Below, piece after piece: positions 7,346 to 15,959 of a DNA stretch of 33,901 nucleotides; the stretch's first letter is position 1; the number at the start of each line of letters is the position of its first letter. Where the stretch lies: positions 1-33,901 of IMG/VR virus record IMGVR_UViG_3300005096_000078, one strand, 5' to 3'. The notes under the pieces are model-generated. The model was not told the origin of the DNA. It was given only the letters and a program-made list of their open reading frames with translations, and did not search any database. A program made the position numbers and the translations under genes. This DNA is from a virus.

Positions 7346-8189
7346 CAGTACCACCGGCGGTTATGGTTGTAGATGTAGGATATGCTGCTTCCTGGGCAGC
7401 AACTACGATATCTGCGGTTGGAGATATTAATGTTACATTTTGCACACCTGGCTGATGCAGGGCTGCGTATAACCCAGACAATGTAATATCGTGACCAAGC
7501 CGATGATGGTCATCCACGAATTCAGTGACAGCATCTTCAGCGGCCTGGCGAACGGTATTCGGGTCTGGCCCTGAGTAAAAAGTAAGTGTTGCATCAATTA
7601 CATATGCGATAATTGATGCAGAGGATATAACCGGATTATCATTTAGCGGTCTAATGTCATCTGGACTAAGTGCTGCATCTACAACATTAAGCAAGTCCTG
7701 TGATGCTGTACCGTCGGTCTCAGTTGAAAGTACGGTTACATTAACTGTACCATCAGCTGGCAGCGGACTTGTTATGTCAACATCTTTCACACGCGCGTCG
7801 GCTGAAAACGTATGGAATTCATATGCACCGGTACTGCCTGCGGTTGTATATCCTTCGGGAGCAAGTAATATCCTGTTGCGCAATGCATCATCAGTTTCGT
7901 TTGCTTGCCTGGCAAGATTAAATAGAGCTGCCAAGGCTTCAAGATCTGCTCCGGTTGCGTACGCAAGCATTACTGCTCTGGCTCCGTCATTTACTCTTTG
8001 ACGGATAAGAACTTCCCGGTATGCAGCTACTTCAAGAATTTTATAAGCTGGGTCAGACTGGACAAGTGCTGTAAACTGTGGATCACGCGCTTGTAAATCT
8101 GCCAGCATCTCGGCAAAAATAACCTCAAAGCTGATAATTTCTACGACATTTGGGGCCGGAAGCTGTGATAGGTTTATAGTTGTACTCAT
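7338..8189 (-). CDS. J: baseplate assembly protein J
   Basis: This 283-residue protein has typical gpJ features: the N-terminal SQLPAPNVVEIISFE, AEMLADLQARDP, and YREVLIRQRVNDGARAVMLA followed by GADLEALAALFNLARQA. These match the baseplate wedge protein family of P2 and Mu (gp47). Its start overlaps the end of W by 4 nt. Length is close to P2 gpJ (~300). Confidence 0.95.
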   Translation of the reverse strand: MSTTINLSQLPAPNVVEIISFEVIFAEMLADLQARDPQFTALVQSDPAYKILEVAAYREVLIRQRVNDGARAVMLAYATGADLEALAALFNLARQANETDDALRNRILLAPEGYTTAGSTGAYEFHTFSADARVKDVDITSPLPADGTVNVTVLSTETDGTASQDLLNVVDAALSPDDIRPLNDNPVISSASIIAYVIDATLTFYSGPDPNTVRQAAEDAVTEFVDDHHRLGHDITLSGLYAALHQPGVQNVTLISPTADIVVAAQEAAYPTSTTITAGGTDE

Positions 8190-8521
8190 ATTGTGATTCC
8201 CTCCAGCTTAATCTGGCTACCGCCTGCTAGAAATTTACCCTCAAGGGTAAGTGTTATTTTGCCTTCGATTATCGATTCAACGCTTGATTTTTGAAGCTCG
8301 AACCTTGGCTCCCACTTGTCAAGTGCTGCTGCGACTGCTGCATATAGCTCTACCAAAAGAGCCTGCGTCATAGGGCGATCTACTAAATCAAATAGGCGAG
8401 AACCGTAATCACGGCGCATAACTCGTGCACCGAGTGGAGTAGTAAGTATATCGCGTATTGATTGTTTAAGGTGCTCGGCTCCGCTTATGTGTTTGCCTGT
8501 ATTTGCGTTTGTGCCTGTCAT
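8186..8521 (-). CDS. W: baseplate assembly protein W (T4 gp25-like)
   Basis: A 111-residue protein with the gp25/gpW signature: HLKQSIRDILTTPLGARVMR, then DYGSRLFDLVDRPM, which forms part of the inner baseplate and starts sheath assembly in related phages. The order D-W-J-I-fibre follows. A GATC-rich 9 bp repeat separates it from gene D upstream. Confidence 0.95.
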   Translation of the reverse strand: MTGTNANTGKHISGAEHLKQSIRDILTTPLGARVMRRDYGSRLFDLVDRPMTQALLVELYAAVAAALDKWEPRFELQKSSVESIIEGKITLTLEGKFLAGGSQIKLEGITI

Positions 8522-8543
8522 TGTTTTTGCCTTTAAAAATCGG

Positions 8544-8577
8544 TCGGATCTGACTGATCAGACTGATCGGACTGATT
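8544..8577 (-). repeat. GATC 9 bp repeat, copy 1
   Basis: Between the D stop and the W ribosome site the plus strand reads as 9 bp units of the form nGACTGATC: TGACTGATC, AGACTGATC, GGACTGATT. Three GATC sites lie 9 bp apart. The orientation matches the other copies, with the GACTGATT end against the upstream gene's stop. Confidence 0.85.
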
Positions 8578-9648
8578 TTATGTTTTTATTTGGGCCTCGA
8601 TACTGGTTGCGTATCCACCATTTTTAGTTACTTTGTGGATTGCCTGTTTAGTTGTCCATTCGCCGTCAACGCCGGACCTAAATCCATTAAGCAGCAACTT
8701 TGTTTCAGCAGCTAAAATTGGATTTCCTGGCATGACCAGCGAAAGGGCTTGTGTTTTACGGGATAAATATTTAAGCTTTGCTACGGCTGCTTTTTCTGCT
8801 GATATTAAATCCTTGTACAGCCTTCTATCGCAGACGCTCGGCTCGCCGGTACCGGCTTCTACTGCAACATCCTGTGCAGCTTCAAGATCTCGGTATCTCG
8901 TGATTACTCGTGCATACCTATTTCGGCCTGCGTTTGTAGCTCGCCAGCTTGTTACTTCTCCTGGAGTTATCCCTACAGTTAACAATTCTTTCCCGCTTAT
9001 ACTTTTAACCTCATTTCTATAAATGAAAGCGAGGTACCCGTTTACGGGTTTGAAAACAGTGTTTTCGATTTCGCGCGAAAGACGTGTTAGAAAATTAAAA
9101 TCTGACTCATAAAACTGAACAAGATAGCCTGGGTTAGAGCTTGCCAGAGTATCACTTACCTTTGCAATGTATCCATGCTCTGCTGCAATGGCTGAAACAA
9201 TTTCGCCGATAGTTTTATTGTCCCAGATACGTTTCTGGCAGGACTTTAACCTACCTGTCATATCGCCTGCCTTAGCACGGATTGTCATCGTTGCTGGTGG
9301 AGATGCAACTTCTACTTCATCAACAATGAACGTCCCCATTTTTTCAATAGCTTTTTTGTAGCCAAGTGACACGTCAAGCGACACGCCAATGCGAGGGGTT
9401 TCGATACCGTCTCCATCGTCTAGCCTAATTTCTAGCGTATCACTTTTTCTGCCCGAAATGGTTGTTATTACCATCGATAAAAGTCTGTCACTTATCGTTT
9501 GAGTAACATCTTTTGAGTCTGCGATTATTTTAAAATCAGGACTCGGATATTTGATGGCCATCCCGCCGACAACACGTGACCATGGCTTGCCTGAGGCGAT
9601 GCTGACATCTGCTCCAGGCCATATTACTGATGAATTGTTTAATCCCAT
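8578..9648 (-). CDS. D: late control / tail protein D (gpD)
   Basis: This 356-residue protein matches P2 gpD, the tail-tip hub that caps the spike complex (T4 gp27-like). Recognisable regions are SDRLLSMVITTISGRKSDT with RLDDGDG near the N-terminus, IRAKAGDMTGRLKSCQKR near residue 125, and FYESDFNFLTRLSREIENT. The start at 9648 overlaps the stop of X by 10 nt. An internal ATG at 9561 is possible but lacks a ribosome site. Confidence 0.93.
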   Translation of the reverse strand: MGLNNSSVIWPGADVSIASGKPWSRVVGGMAIKYPSPDFKIIADSKDVTQTISDRLLSMVITTISGRKSDTLEIRLDDGDGIETPRIGVSLDVSLGYKKAIEKMGTFIVDEVEVASPPATMTIRAKAGDMTGRLKSCQKRIWDNKTIGEIVSAIAAEHGYIAKVSDTLASSNPGYLVQFYESDFNFLTRLSREIENTVFKPVNGYLAFIYRNEVKSISGKELLTVGITPGEVTSWRATNAGRNRYARVITRYRDLEAAQDVAVEAGTGEPSVCDRRLYKDLISAEKAAVAKLKYLSRKTQALSLVMPGNPILAAETKLLLNGFRSGVDGEWTTKQAIHKVTKNGGYATSIEAQIKT

Positions 9649-9854
9649 AATTTTACAATCTCATTTTCTCCGGATTCAGGAAGATCCGGTAATGTTATCA
9701 GCTCGCCAGCCGAATAAACCGGCCCTTTATCGGCTAAGCCTGGGTTTGCATTGAGTACTAATTCGAGCGTACCGGCCGGAGTTGGCTTGCCGTATACTCT
9801 CCAGCAAATCCAGTCCAGCATATCGCCGTCTTTCGTTTTATATTGCTGAGCCAT
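9639..9854 (-). CDS. X: tail protein X (LysM-like)
   Basis: This 71-residue gpX-like protein has a LysM-like fold: YKTKDGDMLDWICWRVYGK, then a segment ending in AGELITLPDLPES. In P2-like phages gpX acts at the tail tip and may contact peptidoglycan. It sits between U and D as in many P2-like prophages. The C-terminal tail overlaps gene D. Confidence 0.93.
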   Translation of the reverse strand: MAQQYKTKDGDMLDWICWRVYGKPTPAGTLELVLNANPGLADKGPVYSAGELITLPDLPESGENEIVKLWD

Positions 9855-9861
9855 TTTTAAA

Positions 9862-10281
9862 TTAATACCTTGAAAGTGATAAGCTAAACATTACCTTGCG
9901 GGGTAAACCGCCTGGCAAGAATATGCTTTGAACTTCCTGAACTGAAATAATGCACCATTTACCCCACGAAACGCCCTTGGCATCCTGCAAAAGGAAGGGC
10001 TCGCCTTTTTCGCCCATTGTTCGCAGCTTTGGAATTTGTTCTACCCCACCTTTGTAGTGTGGGTAGATCTCGCCATTTAAGGTGATGATATCTTTGCCTT
10101 GGCCGGTTGACTGCAATGCAGGGCTATTGCCAATTCTGCTTTGTGCGGGCCACGTGTACTCGGTTTTGCGACGTAATGTTTTGTATGCTGCCGTGTCGAC
10201 CGAAAACTGAAAACCGTCTTCGTCCCCAAGCTGCATCATTGTCGATTGTGATCCACCGCTATTTACAATATTCTCAGGCAT
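9862..10281 (-). CDS. U: tail protein U (gpU)
   Basis: The 139-residue product resembles P2 gpU: MMQLGDEDGFQFSVDTAAYK near the start, a RxxxYTWPAQSRIGNSPALQ segment, and GEIYPHYKGG with QIPKLRTMGEKGEPFLL. This family works at the distal tube end near the tape measure. The start codon overlaps the tape-measure stop as TAATG. Confidence 0.93.
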   Translation of the reverse strand: MPENIVNSGGSQSTMMQLGDEDGFQFSVDTAAYKTLRRKTEYTWPAQSRIGNSPALQSTGQGKDIITLNGEIYPHYKGGVEQIPKLRTMGEKGEPFLLQDAKGVSWGKWCIISVQEVQSIFLPGGLPRKVMFSLSLSRY

Positions 10282-12578
10282 TAATATGTGTACGCATCCG
10301 GAAGGTCATACAATGCTCCGCGCCTGGATATCTCTGCTTGATATTTTATTTTCTCGATGACCTGATCTCCAACTTTTTCGGCGAGCGCCTGCTCGTCCAT
10401 GCCTGGGGCTGCGTTTACGTTTAATGTCATACCGTTCATGTTGTAAGTTCTTGAAGGAGGTGGAGCACTTCGGTCGATGATTCTTACTTTTACGCCATCG
10501 ATCATTCCGCTACTTGACTGTTCTTGTTTAGCTTTATTTTTACCAGCAACAGACAGTGTCGACCCCACCTCTATGCTTGGCTTGCTAAATAGTTTGTTCC
10601 AGCCCTTACCGATAGCCTTAAATAGGCCTATAACGCTACCTACAATCCCATCCACCAGTTTTCTGAATGGCTCCCATTTTTTATATAAAACAACACCTAG
10701 ACCAACTAGGACCGTTACAGCTTTAATAACTCTGCCTATTGGGGTAGCTGAAAAAATAAGGCTTAAGCCCTTCATAGCTGTTCTGGTTAATACTATCCCT
10801 GCTGCCCATAAACGTTGCCCGACGCTCATTAAGCTTAAATTAATTCCTATTTTTCTTAACACATAATTAAAACTAAAATAACTTATTGCCATTTTTGCAA
10901 TCGAAATAGCACCTCCCAATACAAGCGAGAATAAATAGCTTAAAGTACCTGTCAGCACTTTTACTGCTGCGCCGATAAGCATAAAACCGCCACCAATTTG
11001 AGCAAGAATGGGAAACTTATCAATTGCATCTGATAAAAATTTACTGATAGCGGTCAATGGTGAAATTAAAGTATTAACCATTGGCAGCATTGCTGAGCCA
11101 AAAGATTTCCCGATGCCTTTGACATTTTTACCTAATAGTTTTATTGGTCCTGCGCCTTGCTCTAAAAATGGTTTATAATTTAAATCTATAATATTTCTAG
11201 ATGTTTCAACCACGTCTTTTTGTGCTGCTGCTAAGCCTGCCCAATCTTTCCCTTGTGATTTAAGCATTTTGCCTAATACTATAACAGCAGGTAAGCCTTC
11301 CCGGCCAAATACTGCTTGCAATCTATCTGTAGTTTCTTGATCTAAAGAATCAAATCCACCAAGTACGTTTTCAAGGTTTTTTAGAGTAGAAATAAAATCA
11401 ATTCCACCATTTGCGTTTCGTTCAATTGTAAAGCCAAATTCTTCGGAAGCTTTTGAGAGCTGACTAAGAGTTGACCTTAATGTTGTTGCTGCCATGCTAC
11501 CTTTGATATTTCCGGTGTTAAGTGCGCCGAGCAAAGTAATACCCTGCTCAAGCCCTAAGTTATATGTTTGTATTACTGATGCGCCAATCTTCATCGATTC
11601 ACCAAGCTGGCCGAAGTTCCGGAACCCGAATTTAAATTGTGCCTTTGTAAGTAATTCGCTAATTCTTGTAAACTTCTGCTTTGTATCCCCTTCAATTTGC
11701 TGCCCAAGGTTTACATATGCTCCGCCAATGACTTCGGCAACCCTGCCAAAATCACTTGCGCCGGTTACTGTTGCAACTTTGGCGATAAGTCCTGATCCAA
11801 GCCTTGCTGCTTCGGCAGATAAGCCGGTCGAAGACAGTGCGTAATTAATATCGATTAGCTGCACATCCTCACCTAAATTATCCCGGGTAAAATCTAATGC
11901 ATATTGCCTTGCTTTAAGTATATCTGATTCAAAATCATCTGTATTTATAACTGTTCCTAACCTCACAAGGGACTGCGCAAGGTCGATTGACGGCTTTATT
12001 GATGCCCCTATACCTGCTAATACTATAGCGTTTTCAATAATACCTGCTCGCATTCCTGCGCGTTTTTCTTGCCGGGCTATTACCTGTTCTTCGTAAAGTT
12101 CTTTACGACTCGCAATCACATTATTAAGCTTTGTGTACTTTTGCCTAAGCACATCAACTACATTGCCAATTTTAATTTCAGTGTTAAGTACTGTTGATGA
12201 TTTACCGGCAATAGCAACGAGTTCATTCCCAAGCTGTTTAAGTGCATCACGCTGGGCTTCGTAATGTTCCTTTGATTCAAAAGATGCTATATTTAACTCT
12301 GTAAAACTATCTAAAAGCTCTCTAGATGGCTTTTTTGTGCGCTCAACTTGAGTTTTAAGCTTATTAACCGATGATGCTGTTGCAAGGTATATCTTCCTTG
12401 ACTTTTCAACTTCCTTCTCAAGCTCTTTGTAATGTTTCATTTTGCGGCTTTTAGTATCAAGTGATAATAGTGCCGTACCCATCTTAACAATATTAAAAAT
12501 ACTTGTATCAAACGCTTTACTTACGCTTGATGATACTACTCCACCGATAACAATATTTAGAGCTAGATTCTTAGACAT
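10281..12578 (-). CDS. T: tail tape measure protein
   Basis: A 765-residue tape measure of the TP901/P2 gpT type. It has a helical N-terminus with probable coiled coil (about 45-170) and a conserved core (GVASxxSV-like start, VTGASDFGRVAEVIGGAYVN near 265-285). Hydrophobic segments at about 520-580 (GGGFMLIGAAVKVLTGTLSY) are likely membrane-inserting during DNA entry. It follows the E/E' chaperone pair. In tape-measure phages length sets tail length; P2 gpT is 815 residues, so the tail should be a little shorter than that of P2. Confidence 0.93.
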   Translation of the reverse strand: MSKNLALNIVIGGVVSSSVSKAFDTSIFNIVKMGTALLSLDTKSRKMKHYKELEKEVEKSRKIYLATASSVNKLKTQVERTKKPSRELLDSFTELNIASFESKEHYEAQRDALKQLGNELVAIAGKSSTVLNTEIKIGNVVDVLRQKYTKLNNVIASRKELYEEQVIARQEKRAGMRAGIIENAIVLAGIGASIKPSIDLAQSLVRLGTVINTDDFESDILKARQYALDFTRDNLGEDVQLIDINYALSSTGLSAEAARLGSGLIAKVATVTGASDFGRVAEVIGGAYVNLGQQIEGDTKQKFTRISELLTKAQFKFGFRNFGQLGESMKIGASVIQTYNLGLEQGITLLGALNTGNIKGSMAATTLRSTLSQLSKASEEFGFTIERNANGGIDFISTLKNLENVLGGFDSLDQETTDRLQAVFGREGLPAVIVLGKMLKSQGKDWAGLAAAQKDVVETSRNIIDLNYKPFLEQGAGPIKLLGKNVKGIGKSFGSAMLPMVNTLISPLTAISKFLSDAIDKFPILAQIGGGFMLIGAAVKVLTGTLSYLFSLVLGGAISIAKMAISYFSFNYVLRKIGINLSLMSVGQRLWAAGIVLTRTAMKGLSLIFSATPIGRVIKAVTVLVGLGVVLYKKWEPFRKLVDGIVGSVIGLFKAIGKGWNKLFSKPSIEVGSTLSVAGKNKAKQEQSSSGMIDGVKVRIIDRSAPPPSRTYNMNGMTLNVNAAPGMDEQALAEKVGDQVIEKIKYQAEISRRGALYDLPDAYTY

Positions 12579-12593
12579 TATATATTCTCATTT

Positions 12594-12976
12594 TTAACTG
12601 TTTGAATTATGCTGCATTCTTTTGATTGACTCTATCCATTCCATTAAATCGTATTCATCTAAATTAAGGATCTCATTCAAACCCCAGCCAGTATGTCCGG
12701 CCAGAACTATTACCGCATCTCGGCAATCTCTGGCGCTTAAGACAAAAAACTTGCTAAGACATCCTGAGCATGCTTGTAATCGCTTAGATCTACATCATTT
12801 AAAGAATCTGGCGAGATATCGCATAAATTTGCTATTAAATTAACTTCCTTACTTGCTTCGTCAAGCCCTTTTCCTTCAACTGCAAGCCTGTCTTTAACTT
12901 TTGCCCTGCGCATTGTTAATGATTTTATTTCTGCCCCATCGATGTTGATCGGGTATTTAAGTTTAATTTCTTCCAT
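12594..12976 (-). CDS. tail assembly chaperone fusion E+E' (-1 frameshift product)
   Basis: Near the end of E, the slippery sequence T TTT TTG lies at 12749-12743. A -1 shift there bypasses the TAA at 12739-12737 and continues in a frame open to the TAA at 12596-12594, adding 49 codons. The extension contains GHTGWGLNEILNLDEYDLME, typical of the downstream chaperone half (E', or lambda GT). The fusion would be 127 residues. In P2 and many tailed phages a small fraction of ribosomes makes this product. The slip site and the coding extension are both visible. Confidence 0.85.
12737..12976 (-). CDS. E: tail assembly chaperone E
   Basis: A 79-residue protein like P2 gpE: MEEIKLKYPINIDGAEIKSL, then MRRAKVKDRLAVEGKG and IANLCDISPDSLNDVDLSDY. 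It binds the tape measure during tail assembly. It lies between the tube and tape measure genes, as expected, and ends in the slippery sequence used for the E+E' product. AAGGAGC precedes the start. Confidence 0.92.
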   Translation of the reverse strand: MEEIKLKYPINIDGAEIKSLTMRRAKVKDRLAVEGKGLDEASKEVNLIANLCDISPDSLNDVDLSDYKHAQDVLASFLS

Positions 12977-12991
12977 GCTGCTCCTTTTCCC

Positions 12992-13018
12992 GGCATATTT
13001 TTTGCCGCAATTTTTTTT
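12992..13018 (-). repeat. intergenic hairpin repeat, copy 1
   Basis: The plus-strand segment reads GGCATATTTTTTGCCGC followed by AATTTTTT. It can form a short CGGCA/TGCCG hairpin with a T tract on the plus strand. A near-identical copy occurs at 23853-23879. On the minus-strand transcript it lies just upstream of the ribosome site of gene E. Confidence 0.7.
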
Positions 13019-13023
13019 AAATT

Positions 13024-13059
13024 GGTCGGATCGGACTGATTAGACTGATCCGACCGATT
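13024..13059 (-). repeat. GATC 9 bp repeat, copy 2
   Basis: Four 9 bp units lie directly after the tube gene stop: GGTCGGATC, GGACTGATT, AGACTGATC, CGACCGATT on the plus strand. Same phase and orientation as the other copies. Confidence 0.85.
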
Positions 13060-13061
13060 TA

Positions 13062-13565
13062 TTATGTACCTATCGCTGCGCGTATTGGTGCGAGCTGATC
13101 GACTCCGTTGACGATCCTAATCATGTTTGGGATGTCAATATGCATGGCGGTTAACCCGCCAATAACCATTTGGAAATACCTTGCCGAGACTTGTATCTTA
13201 AGCTGTGCTTTTTCGCCAGCTTTCCAGGAGCCCATATCGATTTCCGTCCATGTGCCTGTTAGTACGAGTATTACTGGTGCTATTATTCCGTCTTTGTCCA
13301 TTGCACCACGTAGTGTAATGTTGACAAAGTTGCCTGGGACCATGCCCCACATTGCGAAGAGGGCTGGGTCGTACTCGGCCATGGTGAAATCCAAGGATAA
13401 TTTTTCCATCCCCATATCGAGTTCAACGGGTGCGTCCATTCCACCTGCGCGGTATTCCTCTGTTTTGATGGTCAGTTTAGGTAAGGTTATTTCCTCAACC
13501 TTGCCTGCATAGCCTTTGCCGTCAATAAAAAGACTGAAATTACGTAATATTTGCGGGAGACCCAT
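13062..13565 (-). CDS. FII: major tail tube protein FII
   Basis: The 167-residue product matches P2 FII: MGLPQILRNFSLFIDGKGYA, KVEEITLPKLTIKTEEYRAG, and DAPVELDMGMEKLSLDFTMA. It polymerises as the inner tube inside the sheath. The start lies 1 nt after the sheath stop. Length is close to P2 FII (172). Confidence 0.96.
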   Translation of the reverse strand: MGLPQILRNFSLFIDGKGYAGKVEEITLPKLTIKTEEYRAGGMDAPVELDMGMEKLSLDFTMAEYDPALFAMWGMVPGNFVNITLRGAMDKDGIIAPVILVLTGTWTEIDMGSWKAGEKAQLKIQVSARYFQMVIGGLTAMHIDIPNMIRIVNGVDQLAPIRAAIGT

Positions 13566-13566
13566 T

Positions 13567-14952
13567 TTAGATCACCTCCTCAATGTAGTCGTTTACGAGC
13601 CGACTACGGAATGTTATGTGCTCAGCAGGATAAGGCGGTGTAAAGTCGAAATCGAAATACACCTTACCTGCTGCAATGTTTGTAGGTGTGTTTAGTTCTG
13701 GATCGGCCCACGCGGAACCGCCTAGGATTGCGCCCAGCTCTTTAAGTGTTCTGAGATATGCGTTAACGCCTTCGAGTACGTCCTCAATGTATGTTTTAGT
13801 TATGTTGCGATCGACTGCCCACATATGGGCGCGCAGCAATGACTCATTGATCATGTCAGCCGTACGCCGGACAGAGAGGAACGCCCATTTCGGGTCGTTG
13901 CTACATGTCCGGTTGCCCCATAGTCGATATCCGTCTTTCTGGATAATCGTTGCGATATCATTATCGTTGAGTAAATTTGCACGTGAATTACTATCCCAGA
14001 GTGCGAAATCAACAGGTCTGGTCGTGCCGACTATACCGTACATTTCCCTGTTTGACGGGGACCACCAGAAACCACGTTCGTTATCGCTTTTTGCGATTAT
14101 TCCAGCAACCCTTGCACTGGCTGGCATATCGATATTTGCATCGGTTGCAGTATCGTATACTTTGGCCCATGGGTCGATAAGGTAAAGCCTGCTGCTGCCG
14201 AAATTAGCGCGGTAGGTTACTGCCTCAGCATCTATTGTGTTCGGGCCATCAGCTATGGCTACAGCCTTTAGTCTGTCAAGGATGCCTAAAATATCTGATG
14301 TTACTGCCAGATTATGTGAATATCCAGGAGCTACCAATATTTTTGGAACTACTTTTGCGATTGATTCAGCAGCAAGAAAAGCCTGCTGGCCGGTATAGTT
14401 TCCGGTCCCCGCATCAACCCCACCGATAATATCGGCATCAACAATCGCCGTTGGATCTGGGCGATTATAGGCAATACTGACTACTGCCCCAGACGCTATG
14501 GCGCCGGTTGCAACACGGGTAACTACTCCTGTATCGGTATTGATTGTGTAGTCGGTGCCTACAGCATAGGTTACAAGCAATGCTTGGTCCTGCACAACAA
14601 CCAACGAGTTGTAGGCATCTGGTAGGGTTAAGGTATCTGTAGTGGTATCAAATGTATACTCGGCTGCTGCAACCGCTACTGTATGTGTTGCAGGGTCGAG
14701 TACGTTGATCACTACAACTAGAGCGCCGGTCTGGTCAAATATTGCAGCTAATGCGTCCGGTATTGTGCCGACGCCTGTCCCGAATACATTGACTGCTTCC
14801 GTTAATGATCCGCTTATTATGGTTGGTACATTTACTTCGCCTTTAGGGGCGGTCCCAATTAAGCCAATCACTGAACTTTTTACGGTTTGTATTGGTCGAA
14901 CTCCTCCGTCAAGCTCTATAACCTCTGCTCCGTGTAAAAATTGTTCTGCCAT
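13567..14952 (-). CDS. FI: tail sheath protein FI
   Basis: A 461-residue sheath subunit. Conserved features are the N-terminal FLHGAEVIELDGGVRPIQTV with SSVIGLIGTAPKG, and a C-terminal half with FWWSPSNREMYGIVG, LWGNRTCSNDPKWAFLSVRR and RLVNDYIEEVI. The segment around residues 110-200 is an inserted variable domain (VGTDYTINTDTGVVTRVA). The protein is longer than P2 FI (396), consistent with that insertion. It forms the contractile sheath. Confidence 0.97.
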   Translation of the reverse strand: MAEQFLHGAEVIELDGGVRPIQTVKSSVIGLIGTAPKGEVNVPTIISGSLTEAVNVFGTGVGTIPDALAAIFDQTGALVVVINVLDPATHTVAVAAAEYTFDTTTDTLTLPDAYNSLVVVQDQALLVTYAVGTDYTINTDTGVVTRVATGAIASGAVVSIAYNRPDPTAIVDADIIGGVDAGTGNYTGQQAFLAAESIAKVVPKILVAPGYSHNLAVTSDILGILDRLKAVAIADGPNTIDAEAVTYRANFGSSRLYLIDPWAKVYDTATDANIDMPASARVAGIIAKSDNERGFWWSPSNREMYGIVGTTRPVDFALWDSNSRANLLNDNDIATIIQKDGYRLWGNRTCSNDPKWAFLSVRRTADMINESLLRAHMWAVDRNITKTYIEDVLEGVNAYLRTLKELGAILGGSAWADPELNTPTNIAAGKVYFDFDFTPPYPAEHITFRSRLVNDYIEEVI

Positions 14953-14954
14953 GA

Positions 14955-15164
14955 TTATTTACCTCCGTTATTTGTATCAGTCAGATCGGACGGATCAGAC
15001 GGATTTTTTTTCGTCTTCTTTTTTGCTGGCATTTTTTTCACCTTACCAGCTAAAAGGCTGTAAAAGGCTTGCTTACGGCCCATGTTTGCCGTATCGCCTA
15101 TTCTGTAATCTGTGCCGGTATAACCGACTATTGACTTTAATACCTTGTACGGCTCGGTTGCCAT
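14955..15164 (-). CDS. hypothetical protein, 69 aa, with repeat-coded tail
   Basis: A small protein between gpV and sheath genes. The first ~40 residues (EPYKVLKSIVGYTGTDYRIG) look folded, like a head-tail or baseplate accessory piece. The C-terminus is a Lys-rich run and then NPSDPSDLTDT, which is encoded by a GATC 9 bp repeat (copy 3). The last ~20 residues are therefore probably recent, low-complexity sequence. The start overlaps the stop of the upstream gene. Confidence 0.7.
   Translation of the reverse strand: MATEPYKVLKSIVGYTGTDYRIGDTANMGRKQAFYSLLAGKVKKMPAKKKTKKNPSDPSDLTDTNNGGK
14979..15005 (-). repeat. GATC 9 bp repeat, copy 3 (inside a coding end)
   Basis: The plus strand reads CAGATC, GGACGGATC, AGACGGATT in 9 bp steps. 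Unlike the other copies it is translated, giving the SDPSDLTD tail of the 69-residue protein. Confidence 0.75.
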
Positions 15165-15379
15165 TACGTTATGCCTCCTATGTGCTCACTGTCTGGTGCG
15201 CCAGATGTAGTTGTTACAACTGCATTTGCTACAAATTCATCAATTATTCCTTGACAGAATGCATTGGTGACTGAATCGCTATATGCTATTGCTCCAGCAG
15301 GGTCAGTTCCTTGCACTGGGGTAATTGCTGCTATTGCAGCCTTTATTCTTGATGCCATTGAAGATGCTGTTAATGCCAT
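15164..15379 (-). CDS. hypothetical tail-region protein, 71 aa
   Basis: A small, Ala-, Thr- and Ser-rich protein (MALTASSMASRIKAAIAAIT). The middle AIAYSDSVTNAFCQGIIDEF followed by VANAVVTTTSG suggests an amphipathic helix and a strand. Small proteins of similar type occur near gpV in some P2-like prophages, but I do not recognise the family. It lies between gpV and the 69-residue gene, and the latter's start overlaps its stop. Confidence 0.7.
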   Translation of the reverse strand: MALTASSMASRIKAAIAAITPVQGTDPAGAIAYSDSVTNAFCQGIIDEFVANAVVTTTSGAPDSEHIGGIT

Positions 15380-15397
15380 TTCTTATCCTTTTTAATC

Positions 15398-15425
15398 TGT
15401 CGTATCGGACTGATCTGACTGATTT
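15398..15425 (-). repeat. GATC 9 bp repeat, copy 4
   Basis: Directly after the gpV stop the plus strand reads GTCGTATC, GGACTGATC, TGACTGATT in 9 bp steps, in the same orientation as the others. Confidence 0.8.
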
Positions 15426-15944
15426 TTAAGCGCTCTCTAATACGCTTGACGATATATGCGCGTGTGGTGTTTGTGTGTACGCGCAAATGCTATCTCCCTG
15501 CACGGAGCCTTTAATTTGCCCAAGGCCGATGCCGTCAAGCTCTATGCCTGCTGCTGCTGTTATTTTTACCTTGCCAACGCAGTTGACTGTAAGTTCGCTT
15601 GTGGAACGATCGTACTCGACAATTGTTCCATCTGCAAACTGTACCCTGCGAACTGTTGCTACAGATGCCGGAGCAGGGAAAGCAGCTTGATAAAGTGATC
15701 CAGAAATAAATGCCTGGCCAAGATCTCCGCCTGGCGCGAGCACTATTACTTGCTCTGCTACTTCCGGAGCCCACCAGGAACTATCATTCCCAGCTCGTTG
15801 CACTAAAAATGGCAGCCAGTCAGTGACGATCTCGCCTATCTTGACTTTAGCTTTTGCCAAAGCATAATCAGCTTGGTCAATCGTACCTATATTGATAAGG
15901 TTCGATAATAGCCGGTCAAGTTCATTTATTGCGTAATCATTCAT
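15426..15944 (-). CDS. V: baseplate assembly protein / spike V
   Basis: A 172-residue gpV-like protein. The N-terminal helix (ELDRLLSNLINIGTIDQADY) is followed by an OB-fold segment with KVKIGEIVTDWLPFLVQRAG and WWAPEVAEQVIVLAPGGDLG. A beta-helical spike follows (ELTVNCVGKVKITAAAGIEL). The end, HAHISSSVLESA, retains an H-x-H near the tip; gpV spikes often bind iron through such His residues. It is shorter than P2 gpV (211). It punctures the outer membrane in P2-like phages. Confidence 0.93.
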   Translation of the reverse strand: MNDYAINELDRLLSNLINIGTIDQADYALAKAKVKIGEIVTDWLPFLVQRAGNDSSWWAPEVAEQVIVLAPGGDLGQAFISGSLYQAAFPAPASVATVRRVQFADGTIVEYDRSTSELTVNCVGKVKITAAAGIELDGIGLGQIKGSVQGDSICAYTQTPHAHISSSVLESA

Positions 15945-15959
15945 ATTTTTAAATTTATT

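Noticed and set aside
14642-15274. 210-codon plus-strand frame
   Set aside because: It crosses the sheath start and two small genes on the opposite strand and has a low-complexity, Cys/Tyr-rich translation typical of antisense frames.
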